From Limnovirga soli (GTDB taxonomy: Bacteria > Bacteroidota > Bacteroidia > Chitinophagales > Chitinophagaceae), in NCBI RefSeq assembly GCF_013106755.1, contig NZ_WHPF01000012.1:116707-180706 (forward strand): DNA of 64,000 nucleotides, given 5' to 3'. How positions within the stretch are numbered: position 1 is the first letter of the stretch; each line of letters opens with the position of its first letter. Of this stretch, positions 8,985 to 17,438 are shown piece after piece. The notes under the pieces are model-generated. The model did no database searches, had not been told where the DNA came from, and worked only from the letters and a program-made list of their open reading frames with translations. The position numbers and the translations under genes were made by a program.

Positions 8985-9926
8985 ATGCTTAGCAGAATTG
9001 CAGACTCTCTATTTTGGCTTAACCGTTATATGGAACGTGCCGACGGATTATTGCGTGTAGTGCGCACCCATTATATTTTATCTTTGGATAAGGGCATTAA
9101 AGGGAATATTACCTGGCGCCCGGTATTAGATATTTTTACCTATTGTAAAGAAGAAGAGAAAGCCGCTCTGGAAAATGATACAGACGCTACTCTACGGTTT
9201 TTATTAACTGATATAAAAAACCCCAATTCATTAAAACTTATTCTTACAAAGGCAAGAGAAAATGCCCGTGGTGTGCAGGATCATATTACCAAAGAAGTAT
9301 GGGAGCAGGTGAATTATATGTATCATATGATTAACCAGCCCAATTTTGCCAGTAAACTGCAAGGTTACGAGGCCATGGAAAATATAGAGCATTTTTTAAA
9401 AAACTCTTTATTATATAGTGGTGTAACCGATACAACAATGCCAAGAGGTACAGGATGGAATTTTATGAATCTTGGCCGCCATATAGAGCGTTGTACCCAA
9501 ACAGTTGACCTGGCCGAAGAAGAATTAAGTCGTATAAATTATGATATAACCACTGCCAGCGATATTATAGAATGGCGCTACCTGTTATTGTCACTGTCTG
9601 GCTATGAGCTACACTTAAAAACCTATCGCAGCAGTAACCATAGCTATAATGCCTTGCATCAGGTACTTATAAACGAGCATTTTACACGCTCGGTTATTTA
9701 TTGTCTTAACCGTATTCAAAAGTATTTGCATGATATTGCAGCTGAAAACAATTCACCCGAAAATGAAGCCTTAAAAAGATTGTTTGGAAGGCTGTATAGT
9801 TCTGTAAATTATGTTGATTTTGATACCCTTAATGGTATTACTTTGCAGGAGTGGCTCGCAGAAACGCGAAAGCAATTGCTAAGTTTCAGCAATAGCCTGG
9901 CACAGAACTTTTTCTCTTATACATAA
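8985..9926 (+). CDS. Alpha-E domain protein (COG2307)
   Basis: This 313-residue all-helical protein begins MLSRIADSLFWLNRYMERADGLLRVVRTHY, the hallmark of the alpha-E family (formerly DUF403). Further family segments are NARGVQDHITKEVWEQVN, FMNLGRHIERCTQTVDL and SYELHLKTY-like, ending in the helical region that closes the fold. Its biochemical role is not established. It nearly always accompanies the permuted ATP-grasp protein and a transglutaminase, and is thought to act with them in making or handling a peptide tag. It lies 44 bases after the ATP-grasp gene and 8 before the transglutaminase gene, so the three are almost certainly co-transcribed. Confidence 0.93.
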   Translation: MLSRIADSLFWLNRYMERADGLLRVVRTHYILSLDKGIKGNITWRPVLDIFTYCKEEEKAALENDTDATLRFLLTDIKNPNSLKLILTKARENARGVQDHITKEVWEQVNYMYHMINQPNFASKLQGYEAMENIEHFLKNSLLYSGVTDTTMPRGTGWNFMNLGRHIERCTQTVDLAEEELSRINYDITTASDIIEWRYLLLSLSGYELHLKTYRSSNHSYNALHQVLINEHFTRSVIYCLNRIQKYLHDIAAENNSPENEALKRLFGRLYSSVNYVDFDTLNGITLQEWLAETRKQLLSFSNSLAQNFFSYT

Positions 9927-9934
9927 TATAGCTA

Positions 9935-10894
9935 ATGCCCATTTTTAAGATTCATCATATCACCAAATATGAATACGACAGACCGGTAAAAGAGAGTTTT
10001 AATGAAATAAAAATATATCCATTTATCTGTGCAGAACAGGAAACCCTATCGCATGAAATTGTTATTTCCAATCATCCGGAAGTATTTGTATTTACTGATT
10101 ACTGGGGCAATAAAACCGGATCGTTCAACCTCTTGCCTTTGCATAGAAAATTAACAATAGAAAGTAAGTTGTTAATTAGAACTACGGCAACATCAGAATT
10201 ACAAATAAATTTTCAAACTGGTTTTTTGCAATTGGCAGATGAGGTAAATAACCAGTTGCAATTATTAGAATTATCAATACCAGACAATATTATACAGCAA
10301 ACTGCTATTAACGAAATAGCTGCTACAATTTGCAGCGAAGGTGATAGTGTGGCTACAGTAACAGAACGTTGTGCCGCCCATATTTTCACCTGCTTTAGTT
10401 ATATAAAAGGCATTACCAATATTGAAACAACAGTAGATGAAATTCTGGAACACCGCTCAGGTGTATGTCAGGATTTTGCCCACCTTATGTTGCAAATATT
10501 AAGAACCCTGCATATCCCATCCCGGTATGTAAGTGGGTATATTTGCCCCAATAAAAATGGTTTGCGGGGCGAGGGGGCAACACACGCATGGGTAGAAGCC
10601 TATATACCCGGTTATGGCTGGGCAGGTATAGACCCCACCAACAATATATGGGTAACCAATAACCATTTAAAGCTATCGGTAGGCAAGCATTTTGCCGATT
10701 GTACGCCGGCAAAAGGTACATTTAAAGGGTTAGCCAGGCAAAAACTCTCTGTTTATGTTTCCATCGGATACGAGGATGGGCATGTGTTCGAGGAAGTAAA
10801 CAATGTACAAATGGATTCTCTCTCAGCCAAGGAGCCTGCGCCAATCAGTAGCATTGATATTGATCATCAGCAACAACAACAGCAACAACAATAA
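9935..10894 (+). CDS. Transglutaminase-like cysteine protein with N-terminal beta domain and polyglutamine tail
   Basis: The 319-residue protein has the bacterial transglutaminase-like N-terminal domain (FKIHHITKYEYDRPVKES) and a transglutaminase/protease core. The catalytic Cys178 lies in GVCQDFAH, His217 in GATHAWVEAY and Asp233 in GIDPTNN, so all three catalytic residues are present. Members act as cysteine peptidases or amide-bond transferases. Here the enzyme would cleave or transfer the product of the upstream ATP-grasp protein; that is inference from the cluster. The chain ends in His followed by eight glutamines encoded by a CAA/CAG run (10868-10891), an unstable trinucleotide tract not typical of the family. 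No signal peptide is seen. Confidence 0.92.
   Translation: MPIFKIHHITKYEYDRPVKESFNEIKIYPFICAEQETLSHEIVISNHPEVFVFTDYWGNKTGSFNLLPLHRKLTIESKLLIRTTATSELQINFQTGFLQLADEVNNQLQLLELSIPDNIIQQTAINEIAATICSEGDSVATVTERCAAHIFTCFSYIKGITNIETTVDEILEHRSGVCQDFAHLMLQILRTLHIPSRYVSGYICPNKNGLRGEGATHAWVEAYIPGYGWAGIDPTNNIWVTNNHLKLSVGKHFADCTPAKGTFKGLARQKLSVYVSIGYEDGHVFEEVNNVQMDSLSAKEPAPISSIDIDHQQQQQQQQ
10868..10891 (+). repeat. CAA/CAG trinucleotide run (eight codons)
   Basis: Eight consecutive Gln codons, mixed CAA and CAG, end the transglutaminase gene directly before its TAA stop. This is a short slippage-prone microsatellite in coding sequence. Confidence 0.9.
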
Positions 10895-10936
10895 TTTAAT
10901 CATTAGCCCGGCAAATCAAATAATAATTTAGCTTTA

Positions 10937-10956
10937 CTTGCGTCGCACTCTTGTGC
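10937..10956 (+). repeat. Dispersed 20-base repeat core (forward)
   Basis: This copy has GTGC instead of GTAC at the end. It is preceded by AGCCCGGC about 30 bases upstream and by GCTTTA directly, and followed by CAAGCTATGCAACA. It lies between two same-strand genes. Confidence 0.9.
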
Positions 10957-11029
10957 GGCAACAAGCTATGCAACAAAAATACATGGCAAACAGCATTCAA
11001 TATTCAATACCAAAATGTAACAGCTATTC

Positions 11030-12139
11030 ATGGAGAAAATAAAAGTATTACACATTACCCAATCAGTAGGCGGCGTAGAAACCTATTTAAGACAGGTAAT
11101 ACAAAATATAGACAGAAGCCGTTATGATCTCTCTATTGCCTCCTGCGAACCTTCGTTGGAAAAGCTATGTGCACTGCACGAAGTACCCTATTTTCATTTA
11201 AACATGTCAAGAGGGGTAAACCCATTTGTAGACCTGCAATCTATATTTAAAATCAGGGCGTTAATAAAAAAGCAACAACCACAACTGGTGCACCTGCATA
11301 GTTCAAAAGCTGGATTTGTTGGTAGGATAGGGGCAAAATTTGCAGGTTGCCCTTCATTATTTACGCCGCATGGGGTTTCTTATTTATCGTTTACCGGGTT
11401 AAAGAGAATGGTGTTTTTTATGTTAGAGCTTTTAGGTAAAAGGTTTACGCATAAAATACTGGCTATTTCCCAATCAGAAGCCAACCGATGTGTATATGAA
11501 ATTGGACATAAGTCGGAAAATATTCATGTTATCCCAAATTCAATGACAATTCCTTCAGTACCTGTACTGGTTCCTGATAAGTTGGGAAATTTAGAAGGGG
11601 AAATAAAAATTGGAACCATCGGCAGGTTAACCGCCCAAAAAAACCCATTGCAATTTGTAGACATTGCTAACGGGGTAATTAAGGGTAACGAAAAAGTGCA
11701 TTTTTATTTTTTAGGAGCCGGTTTTCATGAAGACATGGGTGCAGAAGTAAAGGAAAGAGTGCAATATCATGGTATTGAAAATAATTTTCATTTAATTGGT
11801 AAAGGCGATAGCATTATTGCATTGAATTTTTTAAGGCAACTGGATATTTTTTTGTTGCCCTCTATTTTTGAAGGATTACCCTATGCTTTACTGGAAGCTA
11901 TGTACGAAGCTGTTCCTTGTATTGTAAGTAAGTGCGATGGCAATAATGATGTAATAGATAATAACGATAATGGTTACGCCTGCCTTGTAACTGATGAATT
12001 TGTTGCAGCCATTACCCGCCTTATTAAACAACCAGAACTCGCAAAAAGTATTGGAGAGGCAGGCAAACAATATGTAATTAACCGTCACGATATTGCCAAT
12101 AATATAAAGGACTTAGAAAAAATTTATGCCGAAATCTAA
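11030..12139 (+). CDS. Glycosyltransferase family 4 (GT-B) protein
   Basis: This 369-residue cytosolic or membrane-associated glycosyltransferase transfers a sugar from a nucleotide-sugar donor, probably in surface polysaccharide or lipid-linked glycan synthesis. The N-terminal acceptor domain has KVLHITQSVGGVETYLRQV and HLHSSKAGFVGR. The C-terminal donor domain has IGTIGRLTAQKNP, and the family's E-x7-E motif is in FEGLPYALLEAM. It stands alone between the ATP-grasp operon and the convergent RNase G gene, so its pathway cannot be read from neighbours. The specific sugar cannot be inferred. Confidence 0.9.
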   Translation: MEKIKVLHITQSVGGVETYLRQVIQNIDRSRYDLSIASCEPSLEKLCALHEVPYFHLNMSRGVNPFVDLQSIFKIRALIKKQQPQLVHLHSSKAGFVGRIGAKFAGCPSLFTPHGVSYLSFTGLKRMVFFMLELLGKRFTHKILAISQSEANRCVYEIGHKSENIHVIPNSMTIPSVPVLVPDKLGNLEGEIKIGTIGRLTAQKNPLQFVDIANGVIKGNEKVHFYFLGAGFHEDMGAEVKERVQYHGIENNFHLIGKGDSIIALNFLRQLDIFLLPSIFEGLPYALLEAMYEAVPCIVSKCDGNNDVIDNNDNGYACLVTDEFVAAITRLIKQPELAKSIGEAGKQYVINRHDIANNIKDLEKIYAEI

Positions 12140-12207
12140 AAGCATGATATATAGCGGATAATAGTAAGCGCAACTCAAATGCCCGTTTGCTGATACATGT
12201 TGCGGAC

Positions 12208-12227
12208 GTACAAGAGTGCGACGCAAG
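12208..12227 (-). repeat. Dispersed 20-base repeat core (reverse)
   Basis: This is an exact reverse copy between convergent genes, upstream of a shared terminator hairpin. A dyad-like TTGCTGATACATGTTGCGG flank lies to its left. Confidence 0.9.
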
Positions 12228-12269
12228 AAAAGCTGGAAAAAGTGTTGTTGCCTGGCAAATAAATAGTAC

Positions 12270-12299
12270 AAAAAAGCCTTCTTTAGGAAGGCTTTTTTA
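12270..12299. terminator. Bidirectional intrinsic terminator
   Basis: AAAAAAGCCTTC (12270-12281) pairs with GAAGGCTTTTTT around a TTTAG loop, with A and T tracts on either side. It sits between the convergent glycosyltransferase and RNase G genes and can end both transcripts. Confidence 0.9.
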
Positions 12300-12322
12300 A
12301 TAAGTTAATATTGCAGATACAT

Positions 12323-13876
12323 CTAAAACTTTATCTCTTCCTCATTTGCATCGAAGAAATGAAATTCAGTTAAATGATAATCAGCATTTGATTTTACCTT
12401 GATGGGGACCTTTAATCTTCTTCTCCATTGCCAAACAATAGAAGAGAAAAATAATCCTTTTGTTAGGTGAGAGTAAACAATTGGATGTACTACAATTGTA
12501 AGATTTGCATGCTGATGCGTAATTAAATAATGCAGGCGTTTTTCTATTTCATCCTGCAGTAATATGGTAGATGTTACTTTACCAGTTCCGTTACATGATG
12601 GGCAAATTTCGGAGGTATTAATATTCATTTCGGGCCTCATACGCTGCCGAGTAATTTGCATAATGCCAAATTTTGAAATTGGCAATACGGCGTGTTTGGC
12701 CCTATCGGTGTGCATACAGTTTTCCATGGCTTCCTGCACTCTCTTTTTATTGTCAGGAAGTTTCATGTCTATAAAATCTACCACTATAATGCCACCAATA
12801 TCTCTTAGTCTAAGCTGCCGTGCAATTTCTTCGGCCGCTTCCATATTGGTTTCAACTGCGTTTTCTTCCTGATTGTTGCTAATGCTTTTATAGCCACTGT
12901 TTACATCAATTACATGTAAAGCTTCGGTATGTTCTATAATAAGATAAGCACCACTTGGTAAATTAACTGTTTTGCCAAAAGAGGCTTTAACCTGCTTGGT
13001 TACACCATAATGGTCAAAAATAGCCGTGCCATTATTGTAATGGTTTACAATATCTTTTTTATCAGGGGCAATTTTGAGAATATAGTTAAGGGTATCGTTA
13101 TAAATATTTTTATCGTTGGTGGCTATATGATTAAAATCTACCGTGAGCAAATCACGCAAGATGCTGGTAGTTTTATCTTCCTCGCTCATGATTTTAGCGG
13201 GTGCAACGGCATTTTGCAGATTTTTTTGGATATTCTTCCATGTATTGAGCAGATGAAGCATATCCTCGTGCAGTTCTGCTGTGTTTTTGCCTTCTGCCGC
13301 TGTTCGAACAATTACGCCAAAGTTTTTGAATTTTATTGATTCAACTATTTTTTGTAATCTTTTACGTTCTTCGGAGGAATGGATTTTTTTGGATACTGCA
13401 ACTATATCATTGAATGGAGTAATAACCACAAACCTGCCAGGTAAAGAAATTTCACAACTTAGCCTTGGCCCTTTTGCTGCGATAGGTTCTTTTAAAATTT
13501 GAACAAGTACATTTGGTTTGCCACTTAGTACTTCGTTAATTTTTCCTGTTTTAATGATTTCCGGCTCAATCTCAAATTTTGAAAAATCGAAAGAGTTTTC
13601 TGATTTGTCATTGATACATTGCTGAGTGAATTTGAGTAGGGAACGTGCATAGGGGCTTAGATCTGTATAATGCAGAAAAGCGTCTTTTTCAAAACCAACA
13701 TCAATAAAAGCTGCGTTTAAACCAGGAATGAGTTTTTTTACTTTGCCAAGATATAAATCACCTACAGCAAAATTGGCATCCGTTTTTTCATGATGCAATT
13801 CTACCAGTTTTTTATTTTCGAGCAAAGCAATTTCTACACCGGTTGATGCAGCGTTAATAATAAGTTCTTTGTTCAC
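12323..13876 (-). CDS. rng: Ribonuclease G (RNase E/G family)
   Basis: This endoribonuclease processes rRNA precursors and degrades mRNA. The 517-residue protein has an N-terminal S1 RNA-binding domain (about 37-125, VGDLYLGKVKKLIPGLNAAFIDVG). The catalytic DNase I-like domain carries Asp324 (DVNSG) and Asp367 (VVDFIDM), the two magnesium ligands. The zinc-link motif is CPSC (425-428). There is no C-terminal scaffold extension, so it is of the RNase G length. The start is GTG at 13876. It is the distal member of the leftward HU-TPR-mS38-like-RNase G cluster common in Bacteroidota, about 200 bases after the small ribosomal protein gene. It ends facing a shared terminator. Confidence 0.95.
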   Translation of the reverse strand: MNKELIINAASTGVEIALLENKKLVELHHEKTDANFAVGDLYLGKVKKLIPGLNAAFIDVGFEKDAFLHYTDLSPYARSLLKFTQQCINDKSENSFDFSKFEIEPEIIKTGKINEVLSGKPNVLVQILKEPIAAKGPRLSCEISLPGRFVVITPFNDIVAVSKKIHSSEERKRLQKIVESIKFKNFGVIVRTAAEGKNTAELHEDMLHLLNTWKNIQKNLQNAVAPAKIMSEEDKTTSILRDLLTVDFNHIATNDKNIYNDTLNYILKIAPDKKDIVNHYNNGTAIFDHYGVTKQVKASFGKTVNLPSGAYLIIEHTEALHVIDVNSGYKSISNNQEENAVETNMEAAEEIARQLRLRDIGGIIVVDFIDMKLPDNKKRVQEAMENCMHTDRAKHAVLPISKFGIMQITRQRMRPEMNINTSEICPSCNGTGKVTSTILLQDEIEKRLHYLITHQHANLTIVVHPIVYSHLTKGLFFSSIVWQWRRRLKVPIKVKSNADYHLTEFHFFDANEEEIKF

Positions 13877-14018
13877 AAATGCAACTTTTGATTTAATACA
13901 CCTGTTATAAGTGTATAAATATGATCACACAAATACAGACAAATACCGCATTGCCAATTACTAGAATAGGAAGGTAAAAGTTGCGTGCGGAAAAATTTGG
14001 CAATATGCGTAAGTAATC

Positions 14019-14049
14019 AATGCCGGTAAGCATTACTGCTACCGGCATT
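14019..14049 (-). terminator. Hairpin downstream of the small ribosomal protein gene
   Basis: AATGCCGGTA and TACCGGCATT form a perfect 10-base stem around an 11-base loop, 26 bases after the leftward small gene's stop. No U-tract follows on the minus strand, so it may stabilise the transcript end rather than terminate strongly. Confidence 0.5.
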
Positions 14050-14074
14050 AATCATATGAGTAAAATAAATAGAA

Positions 14075-14170
14075 TTATTTATTTTTTTTCTTATGACGAT
14101 TCTTTCTCAGTCTTTTTTTGCGTTTGTGCGTTGCTATCTTATGTCTTTTTCTTTTCTTGCCACAAGGCAT
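14075..14170 (-). CDS. 31-residue AURKAIP1/COX24-domain (mS38/bS22-like) small ribosomal protein
   Basis: An ATG at 14170 on the minus strand opens a 31-codon frame. Its product begins MPCGKKRKRHKIATHKRKKR and continues with Leu, Arg, Lys and a His-Lys-rich end. This very basic sequence matches the small proteins annotated in Bacteroidota as AURKAIP1/COX24-domain proteins. They are related to mitochondrial mS38 and mycobacterial bS22, which bind the small ribosomal subunit near the decoding centre. The gene is too short for most ORF filters. It lies 32 bases downstream of the TPR gene and upstream of rng, a conserved neighbourhood. Recognition rests on remembered sequence similarity, not a search. 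Confidence 0.85.
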   Translation of the reverse strand: MPCGKKRKRHKIATHKRKKRLRKNRHKKKNK

Positions 14171-14202
14171 AGTCCAATAATTTAATTGTTAAAAAATACT
14201 GT

Positions 14203-15045
14203 TTATTGCAATGATTGAATTCTATTTTCAAGCTCTTGTTTCGCCTCAGGAATATTAATCATGTTTTGTACAGTTCTATACCAAAGAATAGCGTTTTGCT
14301 TATCACCTTTTCTTTCGTATGTTTCTGCCAAATTGAATAAGGCCTGCAAATTGGTAGGCTCCTGTTTTACTACTCTTTGTAGTCTTTCGATTGCCTTATC
14401 ATATTGCCCACTTTTAATATCTCCCAAACCAAGCATAAGCTGGGCGTACATATTTGTGGAATCCTTATCGGCTACTTCTTTGATTTTTAGTATACCTTCC
14501 ATTGGTGTACTGGAAATGTTGCCAAAAAGGAAACAAGCCCCCAATTCTACTTTAAGGGAATCACTTTCCGGATTCATTTTCAAAGCCTGTTCAAAAAGAG
14601 CTTTAGCGTTTGTGGCCATCCATACCTGAAGGGAGGGGTCACCTCCTGCCATTACCTGACCTAAAAACAAACGGGCTGCAAATGTGAGGGATTTTTCTGA
14701 ATTTTCCAACTTAGCTTCTTCGCCAGTATAAAAAGCAGCTATCTCGGGATGTTTTAAACTGTCTTGCCAATACATGGCCAATTGCTTATAAACTGCAATT
14801 TGCTGTTCTTTAACATTACCTCTTACCACACTGTTTTCCAGTTGTGTTAAATAGGATAATTGTTGCGTATTTAGCGGAGATTTGGCACTGTCAATCAATG
14901 ACTTGGTGGTAATTGGCTTAGTTTCACCAGTTGCCTCAGGTGTATCGGTGCTTTTAGATACAGGAGGTACTGTATTGCTAAAAAAATATAATACAGCTAA
15001 TAAAATTGCAGAAGTTGCCAGTAAAATAACCTGTTGTTTTTTCAC
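14203..15045 (-). CDS. Membrane-anchored TPR protein
   Basis: This 280-residue protein has a GTG start at 15045. A single N-terminal membrane segment (about 6-23, VILLATSAILLAVLYFFS) anchors a periplasmic or cytosolic tail with tetratricopeptide-like helices. These include YAQLMLGLGDIKSGQYDKAIERLQRV followed by PTNLQALFNLAETYERKGDKQNAILWYRTV, and one or two weaker repeats before them. TPRs mediate protein contacts; no enzymatic motif is present. It sits 25 bases downstream of the HU gene and upstream of the small ribosomal protein and RNase G genes, so it is probably in the HU transcript. This position next to HU is conserved in related bacteria, but its function is not known to me. Confidence 0.85.
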   Translation of the reverse strand: MKKQQVILLATSAILLAVLYFFSNTVPPVSKSTDTPEATGETKPITTKSLIDSAKSPLNTQQLSYLTQLENSVVRGNVKEQQIAVYKQLAMYWQDSLKHPEIAAFYTGEEAKLENSEKSLTFAARLFLGQVMAGGDPSLQVWMATNAKALFEQALKMNPESDSLKVELGACFLFGNISSTPMEGILKIKEVADKDSTNMYAQLMLGLGDIKSGQYDKAIERLQRVVKQEPTNLQALFNLAETYERKGDKQNAILWYRTVQNMINIPEAKQELENRIQSLQ

Positions 15046-15070
15046 GAATAGATTTAATTATTCTGCAAAT

Positions 15071-15361
15071 CTATTGTGTATTATTCATTTGCTTTACTTC
15101 ATTTACAAATTCTTTGGAAGGCTTGAATGCAGGGATGAAATGTTCGGGAATGTTAACAGCCACATTTTTTTTAATATTTCTACCAATTTTTGCTGCTCTT
15201 TTTTTGGTGATAAAGCTTCCAAATCCACGTATGTAGATGTTTTCACCTTTTGAAATATTCTCTTTAATTTCTTTAATTAATGTTTCTACAGTTACAAGTA
15301 CATCAACTTTTGGAATTCCAGTTTTATCGGAAATGTTGTTGATAAGATCGGATTTTCTCAT
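15071..15361 (-). CDS. HU/IHF-family DNA-binding protein
   Basis: This 96-residue nucleoid protein is of the HU/IHF fold. The N-terminal helical dimerisation part (KSDLINNISDKTGIPK) is followed by the signature IYIRGFGSFITKKRAAKIGRN (43-62). The DNA-binding beta arm carries the intercalating-proline position in NIPEHFIPAFKPSK (70-83). It bends DNA as a homo- or heterodimer. It is the first gene of a leftward cluster. A TACTTTAG box at 15399-15406 on the minus strand, 38 bases upstream, resembles the Bacteroidota -7 element with one mismatch. Whether it acts as HU or IHF cannot be told from sequence. Confidence 0.95.
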   Translation of the reverse strand: MRKSDLINNISDKTGIPKVDVLVTVETLIKEIKENISKGENIYIRGFGSFITKKRAAKIGRNIKKNVAVNIPEHFIPAFKPSKEFVNEVKQMNNTQ

Positions 15362-15760
15362 AAAGGGCTTATTTACTTTATTCTAAGGTTTGATTTATCT
15401 AAAGTAGAAAAAATAGAGTTGTAAAAAAAAGAAATAATGATTGTTTATTTTTCTACTCAGTTGTTATGTTTATATTTTTTAAATAAATGTTTTATAAAGT
15501 CAGCATAAATATTTCTGAAAATCCAATAAAAAAGTACTTATTGCATTGGATTAAATATTTAATTCAGCGAAAAGATAATAAGTTATCACTATTTATGGAT
15601 ATTAATTTTTTTTATTAATTAATTAAATTGAGATAAAATATTGTTCTTTTTTAATGACTATTCCTTTTTACCGGCTTATTTAAATTGCTGTTGATCATAA
15701 TTCCTGATTAGAAAGCAATTTACGGCAGTATAAATAATATATATATCTAATAGTAATCAT
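15362..15760. other. Divergent intergenic region of 399 bases, very AT-rich
   Basis: This separates the HU cluster (leftward) from the mutY group (rightward). Besides the TACTTTAG box near the HU gene it holds long A/T tracts and nothing I can name. There is no ORF, repeat or structured RNA evident. The unusually low GC suggests a promoter or bent-DNA region. Confidence 0.6.
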
Positions 15761-16846
15761 ATGATTCGCGACAAAAGCTTTACAAGCATTCTTATGCAAT
15801 GGGACAAAAATGAGAATCATAGGAAAATGCCATGGAAGGGGGAAAAGGATCCTTATAAGGTTTGGGTTAGTGAAATTATTTTGCAACAAACCAGGGTAGA
15901 ACAGGGATGGATGTATTATGAGCGGTTTTTGATCCAATTTCCAGATTTGATTTCTCTGGCCAAAGCTAAAGATGATGATGTATTTAAACTTTGGGAGGGT
16001 CTGGGTTACTATTCAAGATGTAAAAACCTTATACACACAGCGAGGTATATTTATGATAATTATGAAGGTAAGTTTCCAGAAAATTATGAGGATATTCTAT
16101 CGTTAAAAGGCATTGGGCCCTATACAGCTGCAGCAATTGTGTCTTTTTGTTTTAATAAACCCTATGCCGTGCTGGATGGAAATGTATTTAGGGTATTATC
16201 GAGAATTTCGGGAAATAGTATCCCGATAGATAGTGCTGAAGGTAAAATATGGTATACAAAGTTGGCTGATAAGCTTTTGGACAAGATATTGCCCGGGAAA
16301 TACAATCAGGCAATAATGGATTTCGGTGCAACAATTTGTAAGCCAATGCTGCCTTTGTGTGCTGCTTGCCCTGCCAATAATATTTGCGTGGCTTATGATA
16401 AAACAATGGTAAACATCCTGCCGGTTAAGGAAAAAGTATTAAAAAAGCGCATAAGATGGTTTAGTTATTTTATTATAAAAGCAGAAGGAAAGGTTTTGGT
16501 ACGAAAAAGAACTGAAAATGATATCTGGCAAAACCTTTTTGAATATTTTTTAATTGAAACTCCGGCAAATCCCGAATGGGATTTTTCCGCCATTAGCACA
16601 CTATTTAAAACACAATTAGGAATTAACCACCTAACAATATCGAATATTTCGGTTGCAAAACCACAACAGCTAACCCATCAACTTATAAAGGGGTATTTTG
16701 TTCACCTTGAGTTTTCCAGTATGCCAGAGGTATTGAAAAGCAAAAATGCCATGTGGTTAACAGATACCGCTGTGAGTAATTTGCCTTTTCCAAAGTTCAT
16801 AAACGAGTATTTCTCCTCACCAAAATCACCACCTGCACTTTTTTAA
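15761..16846 (+). CDS. mutY: A/G-specific adenine glycosylase MutY
   Basis: MutY removes adenine paired with 8-oxoguanine, preventing G-to-T mutations. The 361-residue protein has catalytic Glu38 (SEIILQQTRVEQG), the helix-hairpin-helix LKGIGPYTAAAIVSF (115-129) and catalytic Asp139 in VLDGNV. The iron-sulfur cysteines Cys193, Cys200, Cys203 and Cys209 are spaced C-x6-C-x2-C-x5-C. The C-terminal NUDIX-like domain that reads 8-oxoG is present (KVLVRKRTENDIWQNLFEYFL). It starts the rightward run mutY-ssb-gldE-gldD, an order kept in many Bacteroidota. It is complete. Confidence 0.97.
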   Translation: MIRDKSFTSILMQWDKNENHRKMPWKGEKDPYKVWVSEIILQQTRVEQGWMYYERFLIQFPDLISLAKAKDDDVFKLWEGLGYYSRCKNLIHTARYIYDNYEGKFPENYEDILSLKGIGPYTAAAIVSFCFNKPYAVLDGNVFRVLSRISGNSIPIDSAEGKIWYTKLADKLLDKILPGKYNQAIMDFGATICKPMLPLCAACPANNICVAYDKTMVNILPVKEKVLKKRIRWFSYFIIKAEGKVLVRKRTENDIWQNLFEYFLIETPANPEWDFSAISTLFKTQLGINHLTISNISVAKPQQLTHQLIKGYFVHLEFSSMPEVLKSKNAMWLTDTAVSNLPFPKFINEYFSSPKSPPALF

Positions 16847-16929
16847 GTTTATCATTTATTTACAAAGTTTTTGTATAATTTAGAAAAGAATTTGGAGAAT
16901 CAATTTTTTGCAGCAAAAAAATAAGTTCT

Positions 16930-17385
16930 ATGAGAGGTGTAAACAGAGTAATGTTGATTGGCAACCTAGGCAAAGATCCGGATGTGCAATATCTCGAAGG
17001 TAATATTGCCGTTGCTAAATTCCCATTGGCTACAACAGAAACATATAAGGACAGGGCTGGCAAATTAATTTCTCAAACTGAATGGCACACCGTGGTTTTA
17101 TGGCGTGGCCTTGCCGAATTGGCACAGAAATACCTCCATAAAGGAAGCCTGATTTACGTTGAGGGCCGATTAAGAACCCGCAGTTGGGATGACAGAGATG
17201 GTAATAAAAAGTTTGCTACAGAGATAGTTGGTGATAATTTAATCATGTTAGATAAACGAAATGACGGCATTGGTAGTGGTTTTCATGGTAACATTCCACA
17301 TCAATCTGACGGTACCGATCCATTTCTAAATACAGACTTGCCGCCATTGCCTGGCGATGAACCTACAGAAGGTTTACCTTTTTAA
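16930..17385 (+). CDS. ssb: Single-stranded DNA-binding protein
   Basis: This 151-residue SSB binds single-stranded DNA as a tetramer during replication and repair. The OB fold is clear from RGVNRVMLIGNLGKDPDVQYLE through EWHTVVLWRGLAELAQKYLHKGSLIYVEGRLRTRSWDDRDG to IVGDNLIMLD. A short linker leads to an acidic tail ending in GLPF, equivalent to the DDIPF tip that recruits repair proteins. It lies 83 bases after mutY and 53 before gldE on the same strand. Confidence 0.96.
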   Translation: MRGVNRVMLIGNLGKDPDVQYLEGNIAVAKFPLATTETYKDRAGKLISQTEWHTVVLWRGLAELAQKYLHKGSLIYVEGRLRTRSWDDRDGNKKFATEIVGDNLIMLDKRNDGIGSGFHGNIPHQSDGTDPFLNTDLPPLPGDEPTEGLPF

Positions 17386-17438
17386 ATCACTGTTTTCCAT
17401 ATTTTTGTATTGATTAAACGGGCACAACCCTTTAATCA

